Source: Planctomycetota bacterium (GTDB lineage: Bacteria; Planctomycetota; UBA1135). From it: DNA of 8,907 bases. A program made the translations under genes and the position numbers. How positions within the stretch are numbered: position 1 is the first letter of the stretch; the number at the start of each line of letters is the position of its first letter. Shown here piece by piece: positions 1 to 7,837 of the stretch. The notes below the pieces were generated by a model. It was not told where the DNA came from. It saw nothing but the letters and a program-made list of their open reading frames with translations, and did not search any database. Where the stretch lies: NCBI GenBank assembly GCA_014382465.1, contig JACNJP010000277.1, positions 1 through 8,907 on the forward strand, given 5' to 3'.

Positions 1-1
1 C

Positions 2-703
2 CCGCGCTGGCAGCTGCGCCGCGAGCTGGGGCTGGCCCTGGGGCCGCGGGACCTCCCCCCCGACGCGCCCGCCGGATCGCCCCGTTTCCGGCGGCCCGCC
101 GTCGAGAGCCGGGGCTCCTTCGACGACAGCCTGTACGGCATGCTGCTCCCCTCGCGCTGGGACGGGGCGATCTACCGCGACAGCGACCGGCTGCTGCTCG
201 CCCCTCGACCCGAGAAGGGCACCACCGCCGCGGTCCAGATGAAGAAGCTCCGGGAGGAGACCGTGAGCTTCGACGCCGTCCCGGAGGGCGAATTCCGCCT
301 CGCCTGCTGGGACGAGCTCACGGGCTACCGCCAGAGCGAGCCGGTCCAGGTCCACGGAGAGGTGGTCGAGGTGGAGCTCGGCCGCCTGGTCCGAGGCTCC
401 CGGATCCTGGTGGAGACCGAGGGCATGGATTTCGGCGCGGGGATGCTCTCGATCGGAGTCCTGAACCTCGAGACCGGCTGGTTCCCGCCGGCCAAATTCC
501 TCCGCCCGACCGGCTCCGCGGTCTTCGACGAGGTCCCGCCCGGCCGCTACCAGGCCTACTGGGGCCGCCTGGGCCGAACCTCGCGCGTCCTCGGCTTCAG
601 CGACCCCTTCCTCGTCGACGCCGAAGCCGGCCTGACGGTCCCGATGGCCGCGCGGGCGAGCCTGGCGCGCTCCTGCCCCCTCATCGCCCGCGGCTCCCGC
701 TGA
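2..703 (+). CDS. C-terminal part of a protein with two carboxypeptidase-regulatory-like beta modules (5' end outside window)
   Basis: The reading frame is open from base 2 through the TGA at 701-703. This gives 233 residues with no stop, so the ATG at 140 is probably internal and the true start lies left of the window. Seen directly: two similar stretches about 85 residues apart, FDAVPEGEFRLACWD (fragment residues ~90-104) and FDEVPPGRYQAYWG (~175-188). Each is followed by S-x-P and a short V-rich strand. An F-x-x-V-P-x-G-x-Y/F pattern is typical of carboxypeptidase-regulatory-like / transthyretin-like beta-sandwich domains, which are common in large secreted proteins of planctomycetes and related bacteria. 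No catalytic motif or membrane segment is visible. The end is charged (ARGSR), with no sorting signal that I recognise. It is convergent with the ABC operon, 36 bases away. The gene call is fairly secure from codon bias and domain pattern; the function of the whole protein cannot be told from this part. Confidence 0.7.
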   Translation, partial: PRWQLRRELGLALGPRDLPPDAPAGSPRFRRPAVESRGSFDDSLYGMLLPSRWDGAIYRDSDRLLLAPRPEKGTTAAVQMKKLREETVSFDAVPEGEFRLACWDELTGYRQSEPVQVHGEVVEVELGRLVRGSRILVETEGMDFGAGMLSIGVLNLETGWFPPAKFLRPTGSAVFDEVPPGRYQAYWGRLGRTSRVLGFSDPFLVDAEAGLTVPMAARASLARSCPLIARGSR

Positions 704-739
704 CCCCGCGCCTCGCCCCGCTCCCTTCCCCGATGGGGT

Positions 740-2554
740 TCAGCCGTGCAGGCCCTGCAGCTCGACCAGCCGCCAGTAGACGCCGCGCCGCGTCATGAGC
801 GCGTCGTGGTCGCCCTCCTCGACCAGGCGGCCCTGGTGGAAGACCAGGATGCGGTCGACGTCGCGCACGGTGCTCAGGCGGTGGGCGACGGCGATGCTGG
901 TGCGGCCCTGCATGAGCTCGTGGACGGCCTGCTGGAGCACGTGCTCGGTGTGGCTGTCGACGTTGCTGGTGGCTTCGTCGAGGGTCAGGACGGGCGGGCT
1001 GGCGGCCAGCACGCGGGCGAAGCTCAGGAGCTGCTTCTCGCCGGCGCTGAGGTTCTTGCCGCGCTCGCGCACCGGCTCCCGGTAGCCGCGCGGGAAGCGG
1101 GCCACGAACTCGTCGAGGTGCAGCCGGTCGGCGGCAGCCTGGGCCTGCTCGTCGCCGATCTCGGGCTTGCCGAGGCGGATGTTCTCCAGGATCGTGCCCT
1201 CGAACAGGAACACGTCCTGCGGCACCAGGGCGATGCGCGAGCGCAGGTCGCGCAGGGCGTGGTCGCGCAGGTCGACGCCGTCGAGGCGGATGGCGCCGTG
1301 GGTCGGGTCGTAGAGCCGCGTCAGCAGCTTGAGCACGGTGGTCTTGCCGGCGCCGGTCGCCCCCACCAGCGCCACCCGCTCGCCGGGGGCGACGCGGAAG
1401 CTGATCTCCCGCAGGACCTGCTCGCCGCCGTAACCGAAGCTGACCCGGTCGAAGACGATCTCGCCGCGGGCCGGCGGCAGCAGCGGCGGGTCGGCCGGCT
1501 CGGGCAGCGCCTCGTCGACGTCGAGCAGGTCGAAGATGCGGCGGCTGGCGGTGGTGGCGTTCTGGAGCACCGCGTACTTCATGCTCAGGTCGTTGAGCGG
1601 GGCGAAGAAGCGCTGCATGTACTCGATGAAGGCGAACAGGGTGCCGAGGGTCAGGGCGGCGCCGGCCGCCTCGGGGCCGCCGTCGAGCGCCCCGAGGGCG
1701 TGGCCGCCGCCGAACCACAGGATCAGCGCCACGGTGAAGCTGCCGAGCATCTCGACCGCCGCCGACAGCAGCGACTCCCAGCGCACGGTGCGGAGCTGGG
1801 CCACCCGCACGCCATCGTTGGTCACCTCGTACTGGGCGGCGACGCGCGCCTCGCGCAGGAACATCTGGTTCACCGGCATGCCGCTGACCTGCTCGTGCAG
1901 GAAGGCGTTCATGGCCGAGAGCTGCGAGCGCATCTGCTGGTAGGCGCGACGGACGCGGCCGCGCACGAACATCGTCACGGCGCCGAGCGGCGGCACGATC
2001 ATCAGCGTGGCGAGGGTCAGCTGCCAGTCGAGCGCGAGCAGGATCGCCAGCGAGGCGGCCAGGAACACCAGGTCGCCGAGCACCGTGACCACCCCGGAGG
2101 AGAACAGCTCGTTGAGGGCCTCGACGTCGGTGGTCAGGCGGCCGAGCACCTTGCCGGTGGGCGTGCGGTCGTAGTAGGAGGCCGGCAGCCGCTGCAGGTG
2201 GCCGAACAGGCGGCTGCGGAGGTCCAGCAGCGCGTCCTGGCCGGCGGTGTCGACCGCGATCATCTGCAGCCGCCGCGCCCCCATCTCGACCAGGCCGAGG
2301 ACGGCGAAGGCGGCCAGCAGCCAGCCGACGCCGTCGAGCACCCCGGGGGTCAGGTAGTCGTCGATGCCGACCTTGACCAGGAAGGGCAGCGCCAGCCGGC
2401 AGCCCGAGCCGACCAGCAGGAACAGGAAGCCGCGCAGCAGCAGGCGGCGGTGCGGGCGGATGAAGGGCCACAGCCGGCGCAGCAGGCCGAGGTCGACCGC
2501 CTTGCCCGGCGCGGCGGCCGGGTCCAGGGGGGAAGCGGCGGCGGGCCGGCTCAC
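740..2554 (-). CDS. Heterodimeric ABC exporter, second subunit (catalytic-glutamate half; MdlB / YheH(BmrD) / TM288-like)
   Basis: A 604-residue half-transporter, the usual length: six-helix exporter domain (~35-330, with hydrophobic runs near 37-60, 77-95, 155-176, 178-196, 262-285 and 303-320) followed by an ATPase domain (~365-600). Motifs seen: Walker A GATGAGKT (398-405), Q-loop Gln446, signature LSAGE (502-506) in place of LSGGQ, Walker B LTLDE with catalytic Glu527, D-loop SNVD and H-loop His558. The altered signature with an intact Glu is the mark of the 'good Walker B' partner in asymmetric heterodimeric exporters. The start is the GTG at 2554, overlapping the TGA of the upstream gene as GTGA and preceded by a strong purine-rich ribosome binding site. 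The frame stays open much further upstream, but that part reads antisense-like and overlaps the first subunit, so I reject it. By family it should export lipophilic drugs, lipids or peptides across the inner membrane; the substrate cannot be read from sequence. Confidence 0.95.
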   Translation of the reverse strand: MSRPAAASPLDPAAAPGKAVDLGLLRRLWPFIRPHRRLLLRGFLFLLVGSGCRLALPFLVKVGIDDYLTPGVLDGVGWLLAAFAVLGLVEMGARRLQMIAVDTAGQDALLDLRSRLFGHLQRLPASYYDRTPTGKVLGRLTTDVEALNELFSSGVVTVLGDLVFLAASLAILLALDWQLTLATLMIVPPLGAVTMFVRGRVRRAYQQMRSQLSAMNAFLHEQVSGMPVNQMFLREARVAAQYEVTNDGVRVAQLRTVRWESLLSAAVEMLGSFTVALILWFGGGHALGALDGGPEAAGAALTLGTLFAFIEYMQRFFAPLNDLSMKYAVLQNATTASRRIFDLLDVDEALPEPADPPLLPPARGEIVFDRVSFGYGGEQVLREISFRVAPGERVALVGATGAGKTTVLKLLTRLYDPTHGAIRLDGVDLRDHALRDLRSRIALVPQDVFLFEGTILENIRLGKPEIGDEQAQAAADRLHLDEFVARFPRGYREPVRERGKNLSAGEKQLLSFARVLAASPPVLTLDEATSNVDSHTEHVLQQAVHELMQGRTSIAVAHRLSTVRDVDRILVFHQGRLVEEGDHDALMTRRGVYWRLVELQGLHG

Positions 2555-4386
2555 AGCCCCTCCCCCTCGGGGTCCACGCCGAGGTCGGCGGCCAGCGCCT
2601 CGCGGGTGCGCTGCTGGTGGTAGAGGCGGGCGTAGGCGCCGTCCTGGCGGACCAGGGTCTCGTGGGTGCCGCGCTCGATCACCCGGCCTTCCTCGAGCAC
2701 CAAGATCTGGTCGCAGCGCTGGATCGTGGCGACGCGGTGGGCGACGATCACGGCCGAGCGGTCCTGCATCAGCGGGCGCAGGCCGGCCAGGATCTCCTCG
2801 GTGGTCCCGGCGTCGACCGCCGAGAAGGGGTCGTCGAGCAGCAGCAGGCGCGGCCGCAGCAGCAGCACGCGGGCGAGCGCGGTGCGCTGGCGCTGGCCGC
2901 CGCTGACGTTGAGGCCGCGCTCCCCCACCAGGGTCTCGAGGCCGTCGGGGAACTGCGGCAGGTCCTTGCCGAGCTGGGCGTCCTCCAGGGCCGCCATCAC
3001 CGGCTCGATGCCGGCGTCGGGGCGGCCGAGGGCGATGTTCTCGGCCAGCGTGGCGCTGAACAGGAAGGCCTCCTGCGGCACGTAGCCGGTGGCGCGGCGG
3101 ACGTCGGCGAGCCGCAGCCCGGTCAGGTCGGCGCCGTCGAGGAACACCCGCCCGGCCTCGATCTCGAGCTGCCGCGCCAGCGCCTTGAGCAGCACGCTCT
3201 TGCCGGAGCCGGTGGCCCCGACCAACCCGAGGGTCTGCCCCGCCGGCAGCTCGAAGGACACCCGGTCGAGCACGGTGCGGGCCTCGCCGTGCTCGTTCTC
3301 GAGCACGACGCTGAGCTCGCGGACCTCGAGCCGGCCGCCGCCCGGGGGCAGGTCGCGGGCGTCGGGCGGGTCGGCCAGCCCCGGCGCGGTGTCGAGCAGC
3401 TCGCGCAGCCGCCCGAGCGCCGCCGTGCCGCGCTGCAGCGAGCTGAGCACGAAGCCGAGGATCGCCGTCGGCCCGGCCAGGAACTGCAGGTAGAGCATCA
3501 TGGCAACGAAGTCGCCCAGGCTGATGCCGTCGCTGATGACCTTGGGGCCGCCGACCGTCAGCACCACCAGCGGCCCGAGCGCGCCGAGGCCGATCATCAC
3601 CGCCTGCATGCGGGCGCGGGCCCGGCTGAGCTGGACGTTGAGGTCGCGGTACTCGCGGCAGCGCCGCTCGAAGCGCTCGCGGTCGAAGTCCTCGAGCACC
3701 AGCCCCTTGATCACCATGTGGCCGGACAGGCTCTCGTCGACGCGGGCGCTGATCTCCGACAGCCCCTCCTGCGAGGCCCGCGACAGCGCCTGGATCCGGG
3801 CGGCGATCCGGCGCGCCCCCCACAGCGCCAGCGGGAAGGGCAGCATCCCGACCAGGGTCAGGACCGGGTCGATCGCCAGCATGAAGCTCAGGCAGACCGC
3901 GTAGAGCGCCGCGGTCTCGGCCAGGTAGAGGAACACCGGCCCCATCAGGCTCTGCACGAACTGGACGTCGTTGACGCAGCGCGACATGACGTCGCCGGTC
4001 TGGCGTCGGGCGTAGAAGGACGGCGACAGCTTCAGCAGGTGGCCGAAGACCCGCTGGCGCAGGTCGTGGATGCCGTGCCGGCTGGTGCCGAGCACCAGCA
4101 GCCGGCTGGTGGTGCGCACCGCCGCGCCGGCGGCGGCCAGGCCGACGATGGCCAGGGCCCCGAGGCCCAGCAGCCGGCGCAGCTCGGCCGGATCGGGCGG
4201 GGGGCCGCCGTCGCCGCCGCCGCCGAGCGCCGGCGCGGTGGCCTGCTTCAGGACGTCGATCGAATCTCCGAGGAAGCGCGGCACGAGCATGCGCAGCAGC
4301 ACCGCGCCGACGATGCACAGCGCCCCGCCGAGGTACCGCCAGCGGTAACGTCGGAAGACCGGACCGAGCAGGGCGAGCTCGTGCAA
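2551..4386 (-). CDS. Heterodimeric ABC exporter, first subunit (degenerate-site half; MdlA / YheI(BmrC) / TM287-like)
   Basis: A 611-residue half-transporter: membrane domain ~15-320 (hydrophobic runs near 19-39, 75-95, 150-170, 172-190, 262-282 and 294-316), ATPase domain ~352-590. Motifs: Walker A GATGSGKS (390-397), Q-loop Gln438, canonical signature VSGGQ (494-498), Walker B LLLLDD, D-loop SAVD (522-525) and H-loop His550. The residue after the Walker B Asp518 is Asp519, not the usual catalytic Glu, as in TM287-type subunits. Its own ATP site should therefore be weakly hydrolytic, while its signature completes the active site of the partner. A Gly/Pro/Asp-rich loop (residues ~50-68, from a GCC-rich tract at 4204-4225) sits between helices 1 and 2 and would face outward. 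The start is uncertain. An in-frame TAA at 4395-4393 caps the frame and no ATG lies before the first helix, so TTG at 4386 (or CTG at 4392) is the likely start, with no clear Shine-Dalgarno. First gene of the operon. Confidence 0.94.
   Translation of the reverse strand: MHELALLGPVFRRYRWRYLGGALCIVGAVLLRMLVPRFLGDSIDVLKQATAPALGGGGDGGPPPDPAELRRLLGLGALAIVGLAAAGAAVRTTSRLLVLGTSRHGIHDLRQRVFGHLLKLSPSFYARRQTGDVMSRCVNDVQFVQSLMGPVFLYLAETAALYAVCLSFMLAIDPVLTLVGMLPFPLALWGARRIAARIQALSRASQEGLSEISARVDESLSGHMVIKGLVLEDFDRERFERRCREYRDLNVQLSRARARMQAVMIGLGALGPLVVLTVGGPKVISDGISLGDFVAMMLYLQFLAGPTAILGFVLSSLQRGTAALGRLRELLDTAPGLADPPDARDLPPGGGRLEVRELSVVLENEHGEARTVLDRVSFELPAGQTLGLVGATGSGKSVLLKALARQLEIEAGRVFLDGADLTGLRLADVRRATGYVPQEAFLFSATLAENIALGRPDAGIEPVMAALEDAQLGKDLPQFPDGLETLVGERGLNVSGGQRQRTALARVLLLRPRLLLLDDPFSAVDAGTTEEILAGLRPLMQDRSAVIVAHRVATIQRCDQILVLEEGRVIERGTHETLVRQDGAYARLYHQQRTREALAADLGVDPEGEGL
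2557..2567 (-). promoter_or_regulatory. Ribosome binding site that sets the GTG start of the second ABC subunit
   Basis: On the minus strand the purine run AGGGGGAGGGG lies two bases before the GTG at 2554. It contains GGAGGGG, a good anti-Shine-Dalgarno match, within the last codons (PEGEG) of the upstream subunit. Together with the 4-base GTGA overlap it supports translational coupling, which fits two subunits made in equal amounts. Confidence 0.7.
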
Positions 4387-4408
4387 GGGCAGTTAGGATG
4401 ACGCCGCG
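4387..4408. promoter_or_regulatory. 22-base divergent start region between the ABC operon and the CBM9-transglutaminase-hydrolase gene
   Basis: Only 22 bases separate the TTG start of the minus-strand exporter operon (4386) from the ATG of the plus-strand gene (4409). On the plus strand AGGA (4395-4398) is 10 bases before the ATG and could be a weak ribosome binding site. The overlapping TAGGAT (4394-4399) matches the -10 consensus TATAAT at four of six bases and would put a transcript start close to the ATG, but I see no -35 element at the right distance. On the minus strand neither a ribosome binding site nor a clear promoter is visible. At least one promoter must lie inside the opposite coding region, or one of the starts is wrong. 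Confidence 0.3.
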
Positions 4409-7400
4409 ATGAGCGGAGTGCCCCCCATTTGGCGCATGGACGCGCCCCTTTCCACCCTCAATCGGTTGGCGCTGGCCGGCGCCGCGATCGCGCTGGCGGC
4501 GTGCGCCGTTCCCGGCGCGCCGGCGGCGGCGGAATCGGCTGCGCCGCGGGGATATGTGTGCCATTCAGGCTCCCCGGTGGTCGACGGCAGGCTCGACGAC
4601 GCGGCGTGGGGCGACGCAGCGTGGACCGAGGATTTCGTCGACATCCAGGGCCGGGGCATGCCCGCGCCGCGCTTCGCCACCCGCGCCAAGCTGCTGTGGG
4701 ACCAGGAATTCCTCTACATCGGCGCCTGGATGGACGAGCCGCACGTCTGGGGCACCCTGACCGCCCACGACGCGGTGATCTTCCAGGACAACGACTTCGA
4801 GGTCTTCCTCGACCCCGACGGCGACACCCACCAGTACTTCGAGCTCGAGATCAACGCCCTGGCCGCCGAGTGGGACCTGCGGCTGGTGAAGCCCTACCTC
4901 GACGGCGGGCCGGCGCTGAACGAGTGGGAGATCCCCGGGCTGCGCAAGGCGGTCTGGGTCGACGGCAGCCTCAACGACCCGCGCGACCTCGACCGCGGCT
5001 GGTCGGTCGAGCTGGCCATCCCGTGGACGGCCCTGGCCGAGTTCGCCAACCGGCCGTCGCCGCCCGCCGACGGCGACCAGTGGCGCCTCAACTTCTCGCG
5101 CGTCGAGTGGCGCCACGAGCTCCTCGACGGCCGCTACCGGAAGGTGTCAGACACGCTCGAAGACAATTGGGTGTGGTCGCCCCAGGGCGAGATCAACATG
5201 CACCTACCGGAGCGCTGGGGCTACCTGCAGTTCTCGACTGCGGCCCCGGGGACGGTCGCGTTCGCGCCCGATCCGCAGCTGCCGGCCCGCCAGGAGCTGA
5301 TGCGGGTGTATCAGGCGCAGCGGGCCTTCCGCGAGCAAAACGGCCGCTGGGCCCGCGACCTGACCGAGCTCGGCCTGCGCTCGGCGGCGGTCCTTACGCC
5401 GCAGCCGGACGGCTGGATCGCCGAGCTCGACGGCGTCTGGATCCGCCAGGACCGGCGCCTGTGGTCGCTGAACGGCGCCGCGACCGCGCTCCAGGATCCC
5501 GCCCCCGCCTGGTGGCCGAAGGAGGTCGACGCCGCGCTCGACCGCTGCAGCGCCGAACGGCGAGCCGAGTGGATTACGGCGCTGGCCGGGCTGCCGGCGG
5601 CCCAGCGCCCCGGCGCGTCCTTCCTGCTGAGCCACATGCCGGAGCGTGATCTGCAGCGCATCGACACCGCGATCGTGCTCGAGAACCTCGACTACGCCTA
5701 CCGCGCGCGGGCCACGCTGCCCTGGGGCGCGACCATCCCGGAGCCGCTGTTCCTCAACGACGTGCTGCCCTACGCCCACGTCAGCGAGACCCGCGAGGCC
5801 TGGCGCAAGCCGCTCTACGAGCGCTGCCTGCCGCTGGTCGCCGGCTGCGCGACGCCAGCCGAAGCGGCGCAGAAGCTCAACCAGGAGCTGTTCCCGCTGG
5901 TCGGGGTGAAGTACTCGACCCAGCGCCGCCGCGCCGACCAGAGCCCGTCGGAGTCGATCGAGCTCGGCGTGGCCTCGTGCACCGGGCTGTCGATCCTGCT
6001 GGCCGACGCCTGCCGCGCGGTCGGCGTGCCGGCGCGGCTGGCGGGCATCCCGCGGTGGGCCAACAAGCCCGGCAACCACACCTGGGTCGAGGTGTGGGAC
6101 GACGGCTGGCACTTCACCGGCGCCGCCGAGCCCGACGGCCGCGGCCTGAACCACGCCTGGTTCGAGGGCGACGCCCGGCTGGCGCTGCGCGACTCGAAGA
6201 TGAGCTCGATCTACGCCGTCAGCTACGCCCGCACCGGCACCGAGCTGCCGATGGTCTGGAGCGAGGTCGACTGGGGCGTGCAGGCCGTCAACGTCACCGA
6301 CCGCTACGCCCCGCGCGACGGCGGCGAGGTGCGGGAGGACCGCACGCGGCTGATGATCGACGTCCGCGACGGAACGGACGGCCCGCGGGTGGCGGCGGCG
6401 CTGCGGCTGGCGGACGCCGCGGATCCGGAGATCGTCTTCGAGGGCACGTCCAAGGGCGAGGGCGCCGACACCAACGACCACCTGGAGTTCGAGGTGCCGC
6501 GCGGGCGGCGGTGGGTGATCCACGTGGAGCTCGGCGGCCACAGCATGAGCCTGGAGCACGCGGGCGAGGACGGGCCGCAGGAGCTCGTGGTGCTGCACTT
6601 CCCGGCCGAGGGCGGCGGGGAGGAGGCGGCGGTGGTTGCCGGCGGGCCGCGCGAGTTGCTGCTGGCGGCCGCTCGCGTCTGGTTCGCCGCCTCGGAAGAG
6701 GAGCGGGCGGTGCTGGCCTTCCCCGAGAGGGTCGACCGCTGGATCGCCGCCGACCAGGAGGACGAGGACCAGGCCCGCCGCGCCGTGTGGCAGGCCTACC
6801 GCGAGGCGCCGAGCCACGACGAGGCGCGCGCGGACTTCGCCGCCGGCCGGGTGCGCGCCGGCGGCTACGAGAGCCCCTACGTCCTCAAGCAGGTCGGCGG
6901 GAAGCCGGCCGGCGGCTGGCCGCTGTTCCTCGCCATGCACGGCGGCGGCGGCGTGCCGAAGCACGTCAACGACTCGCAGTGGCAGCACATGCAGGTCTAC
7001 TACACGGATCACCCCGAGGTCGGCGGCTACCTCTACGTGGCCCTGCGCGCCCCCACCGACGAGTGGAACGGCTTCTACACCGGCTACATCTATCCGCTGG
7101 TCGACGCCCTGGTCCGGCAGCTCCTGCTGTTCGGCGAGGTCGACCCCGACAAGGTCTTCCTGATGGGTTACAGCCACGGCGGCTACGGCGCCTTCGCCAT
7201 CGGCCAGACCATGCCCGACCGCTTCGCCGCGATCCACGCCTCGGCGGCGGCCCAGACCCCCGGCGAGGGCTCGCCGCGCAACCTGCGCAACACCGTGTTC
7301 ACGCACATGGTCGGCGAGAAGGACACCGCCCATAGCCGCGCCGATCTCAACCAGGCCTTCGCCAGGGAGGTCGAGGCGCTCCAGGCCGCCAACCTCGGCG

Positions 7401-7837
7401 CCTACCCGGGCAGCTTCGAGTGGCAGCCCGGCTACGGCCACGGCGGCCTGCCCGACCGCGACAAGATCGTCTCGATGTATCCGGCGGTTCGCAACCCGGT
7501 GCCGCGGGAGCTCGACTGGGTGATGACCGGCGGCGAGATCCGCGACCACTTCTGGCTGTCCGTGGACCACCCCGGCGCGGGCCAGGAGCTCACCGCCAGC
7601 CTGCGCGACAACGTCCTGACGATCTCTGGCGAAGAAGTGGATGAGGTGACCGTGTCGCTGGATTCCCGGCTGGCCGATCTCGGCCGTCCCCTGACGGTCC
7701 GCGCCGGCGGCCGAGAACTCACCCGAACGATCCGGCCCAGCGCCGCCGCCCTGTGCCGCTCCATGCTCCGCCGCGGCGACCCCCGTTTCGCCGCCCCCGC
7801 GACGGTGACCTTAGAACTGGGGTCAGACGTCGATTGA
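4409..7837 (+). CDS. Predicted surface lipoprotein: CBM9-like + transglutaminase-like + alpha/beta-hydrolase (esterase/peptidase) fusion
   Basis: 1142 residues. The N-terminus has Arg19, a hydrophobic run (20-31) and the lipobox LAAC, with Cys32 as the likely lipidated residue. Modules in order: CBM9-like beta-sandwich (~48-276; starts SPVVDGRLDDAAW, ends DNWVWSPQGEINMH...WGYLQF); linker with a YQAQRAFREQNGRWA helix (~300-325); transglutaminase-like domain (~400-632) with Cys524 (ASCTGLS), His557 (GNHTWVEVW) and Asp576 (EPDG) as the probable triad; beta-rich segment (~640-735); alpha/beta-hydrolase (~820-1030) with MHGGGG oxyanion loop, nucleophile Ser922 (GYSHGG), probable Asp972 (GEKD) and His1011 (GYGHGG); C-terminal beta domain (~1036-1137). 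Both active sites look intact. Family knowledge suggests polysaccharide or glycoconjugate binding plus ester or peptide cleavage; the substrate is unknown. I use the ATG at 4409 because AGGA lies upstream; ATG 4436 would also keep the lipobox. The last residues (GSDVD) and stop come from the hairpin repeat. Confidence 0.92.
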   Translation: MSGVPPIWRMDAPLSTLNRLALAGAAIALAACAVPGAPAAAESAAPRGYVCHSGSPVVDGRLDDAAWGDAAWTEDFVDIQGRGMPAPRFATRAKLLWDQEFLYIGAWMDEPHVWGTLTAHDAVIFQDNDFEVFLDPDGDTHQYFELEINALAAEWDLRLVKPYLDGGPALNEWEIPGLRKAVWVDGSLNDPRDLDRGWSVELAIPWTALAEFANRPSPPADGDQWRLNFSRVEWRHELLDGRYRKVSDTLEDNWVWSPQGEINMHLPERWGYLQFSTAAPGTVAFAPDPQLPARQELMRVYQAQRAFREQNGRWARDLTELGLRSAAVLTPQPDGWIAELDGVWIRQDRRLWSLNGAATALQDPAPAWWPKEVDAALDRCSAERRAEWITALAGLPAAQRPGASFLLSHMPERDLQRIDTAIVLENLDYAYRARATLPWGATIPEPLFLNDVLPYAHVSETREAWRKPLYERCLPLVAGCATPAEAAQKLNQELFPLVGVKYSTQRRRADQSPSESIELGVASCTGLSILLADACRAVGVPARLAGIPRWANKPGNHTWVEVWDDGWHFTGAAEPDGRGLNHAWFEGDARLALRDSKMSSIYAVSYARTGTELPMVWSEVDWGVQAVNVTDRYAPRDGGEVREDRTRLMIDVRDGTDGPRVAAALRLADAADPEIVFEGTSKGEGADTNDHLEFEVPRGRRWVIHVELGGHSMSLEHAGEDGPQELVVLHFPAEGGGEEAAVVAGGPRELLLAAARVWFAASEEERAVLAFPERVDRWIAADQEDEDQARRAVWQAYREAPSHDEARADFAAGRVRAGGYESPYVLKQVGGKPAGGWPLFLAMHGGGGVPKHVNDSQWQHMQVYYTDHPEVGGYLYVALRAPTDEWNGFYTGYIYPLVDALVRQLLLFGEVDPDKVFLMGYSHGGYGAFAIGQTMPDRFAAIHASAAAQTPGEGSPRNLRNTVFTHMVGEKDTAHSRADLNQAFAREVEALQAANLGAYPGSFEWQPGYGHGGLPDRDKIVSMYPAVRNPVPRELDWVMTGGEIRDHFWLSVDHPGAGQELTASLRDNVLTISGEEVDEVTVSLDSRLADLGRPLTVRAGGRELTRTIRPSAAALCRSMLRRGDPRFAAPATVTLELGSDVD

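Noticed and set aside
704..739. Possible terminator between the convergent genes: CCCC-GAT-GGGG at 728-738.
   Set aside because: Only a 4-bp stem, with no T-run on either strand. Such short inverted C/G runs are expected by chance at this GC content. I see nothing else in these 36 bases.
4204..4225. GCC-rich trinucleotide tract as a possible phase-variable repeat.
   Set aside because: The run is short and interrupted by GTC. Triplet changes would only alter a Gly-rich loop and would not switch the gene on or off.
746..4401. Two long plus-strand open frames (746-2623 and 2617-4401) antisense to the ABC exporter genes.
   Set aside because: They are mirror frames of genes with strong third-position G/C bias, which removes stops on the opposite strand. 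Their translations are low-complexity (rich in A, G, R, Q, E, H), with no domain motifs, while the minus strand carries complete ABC transporter motifs.
2555..4564. Upstream extension of the second ABC subunit's frame to give a 1274-residue protein.
   Set aside because: The added part is Arg/Pro/Ala-rich nonsense overlapping the first subunit in another frame. The GTG at 2554 has a strong ribosome binding site and yields a normal-length half-transporter.
5204..7570. A 788-residue minus-strand open frame antisense to the fusion gene.
   Set aside because: Same high-GC shadow effect. No recognisable domain, no signal sequence, and the plus strand encodes intact transglutaminase and hydrolase motifs.
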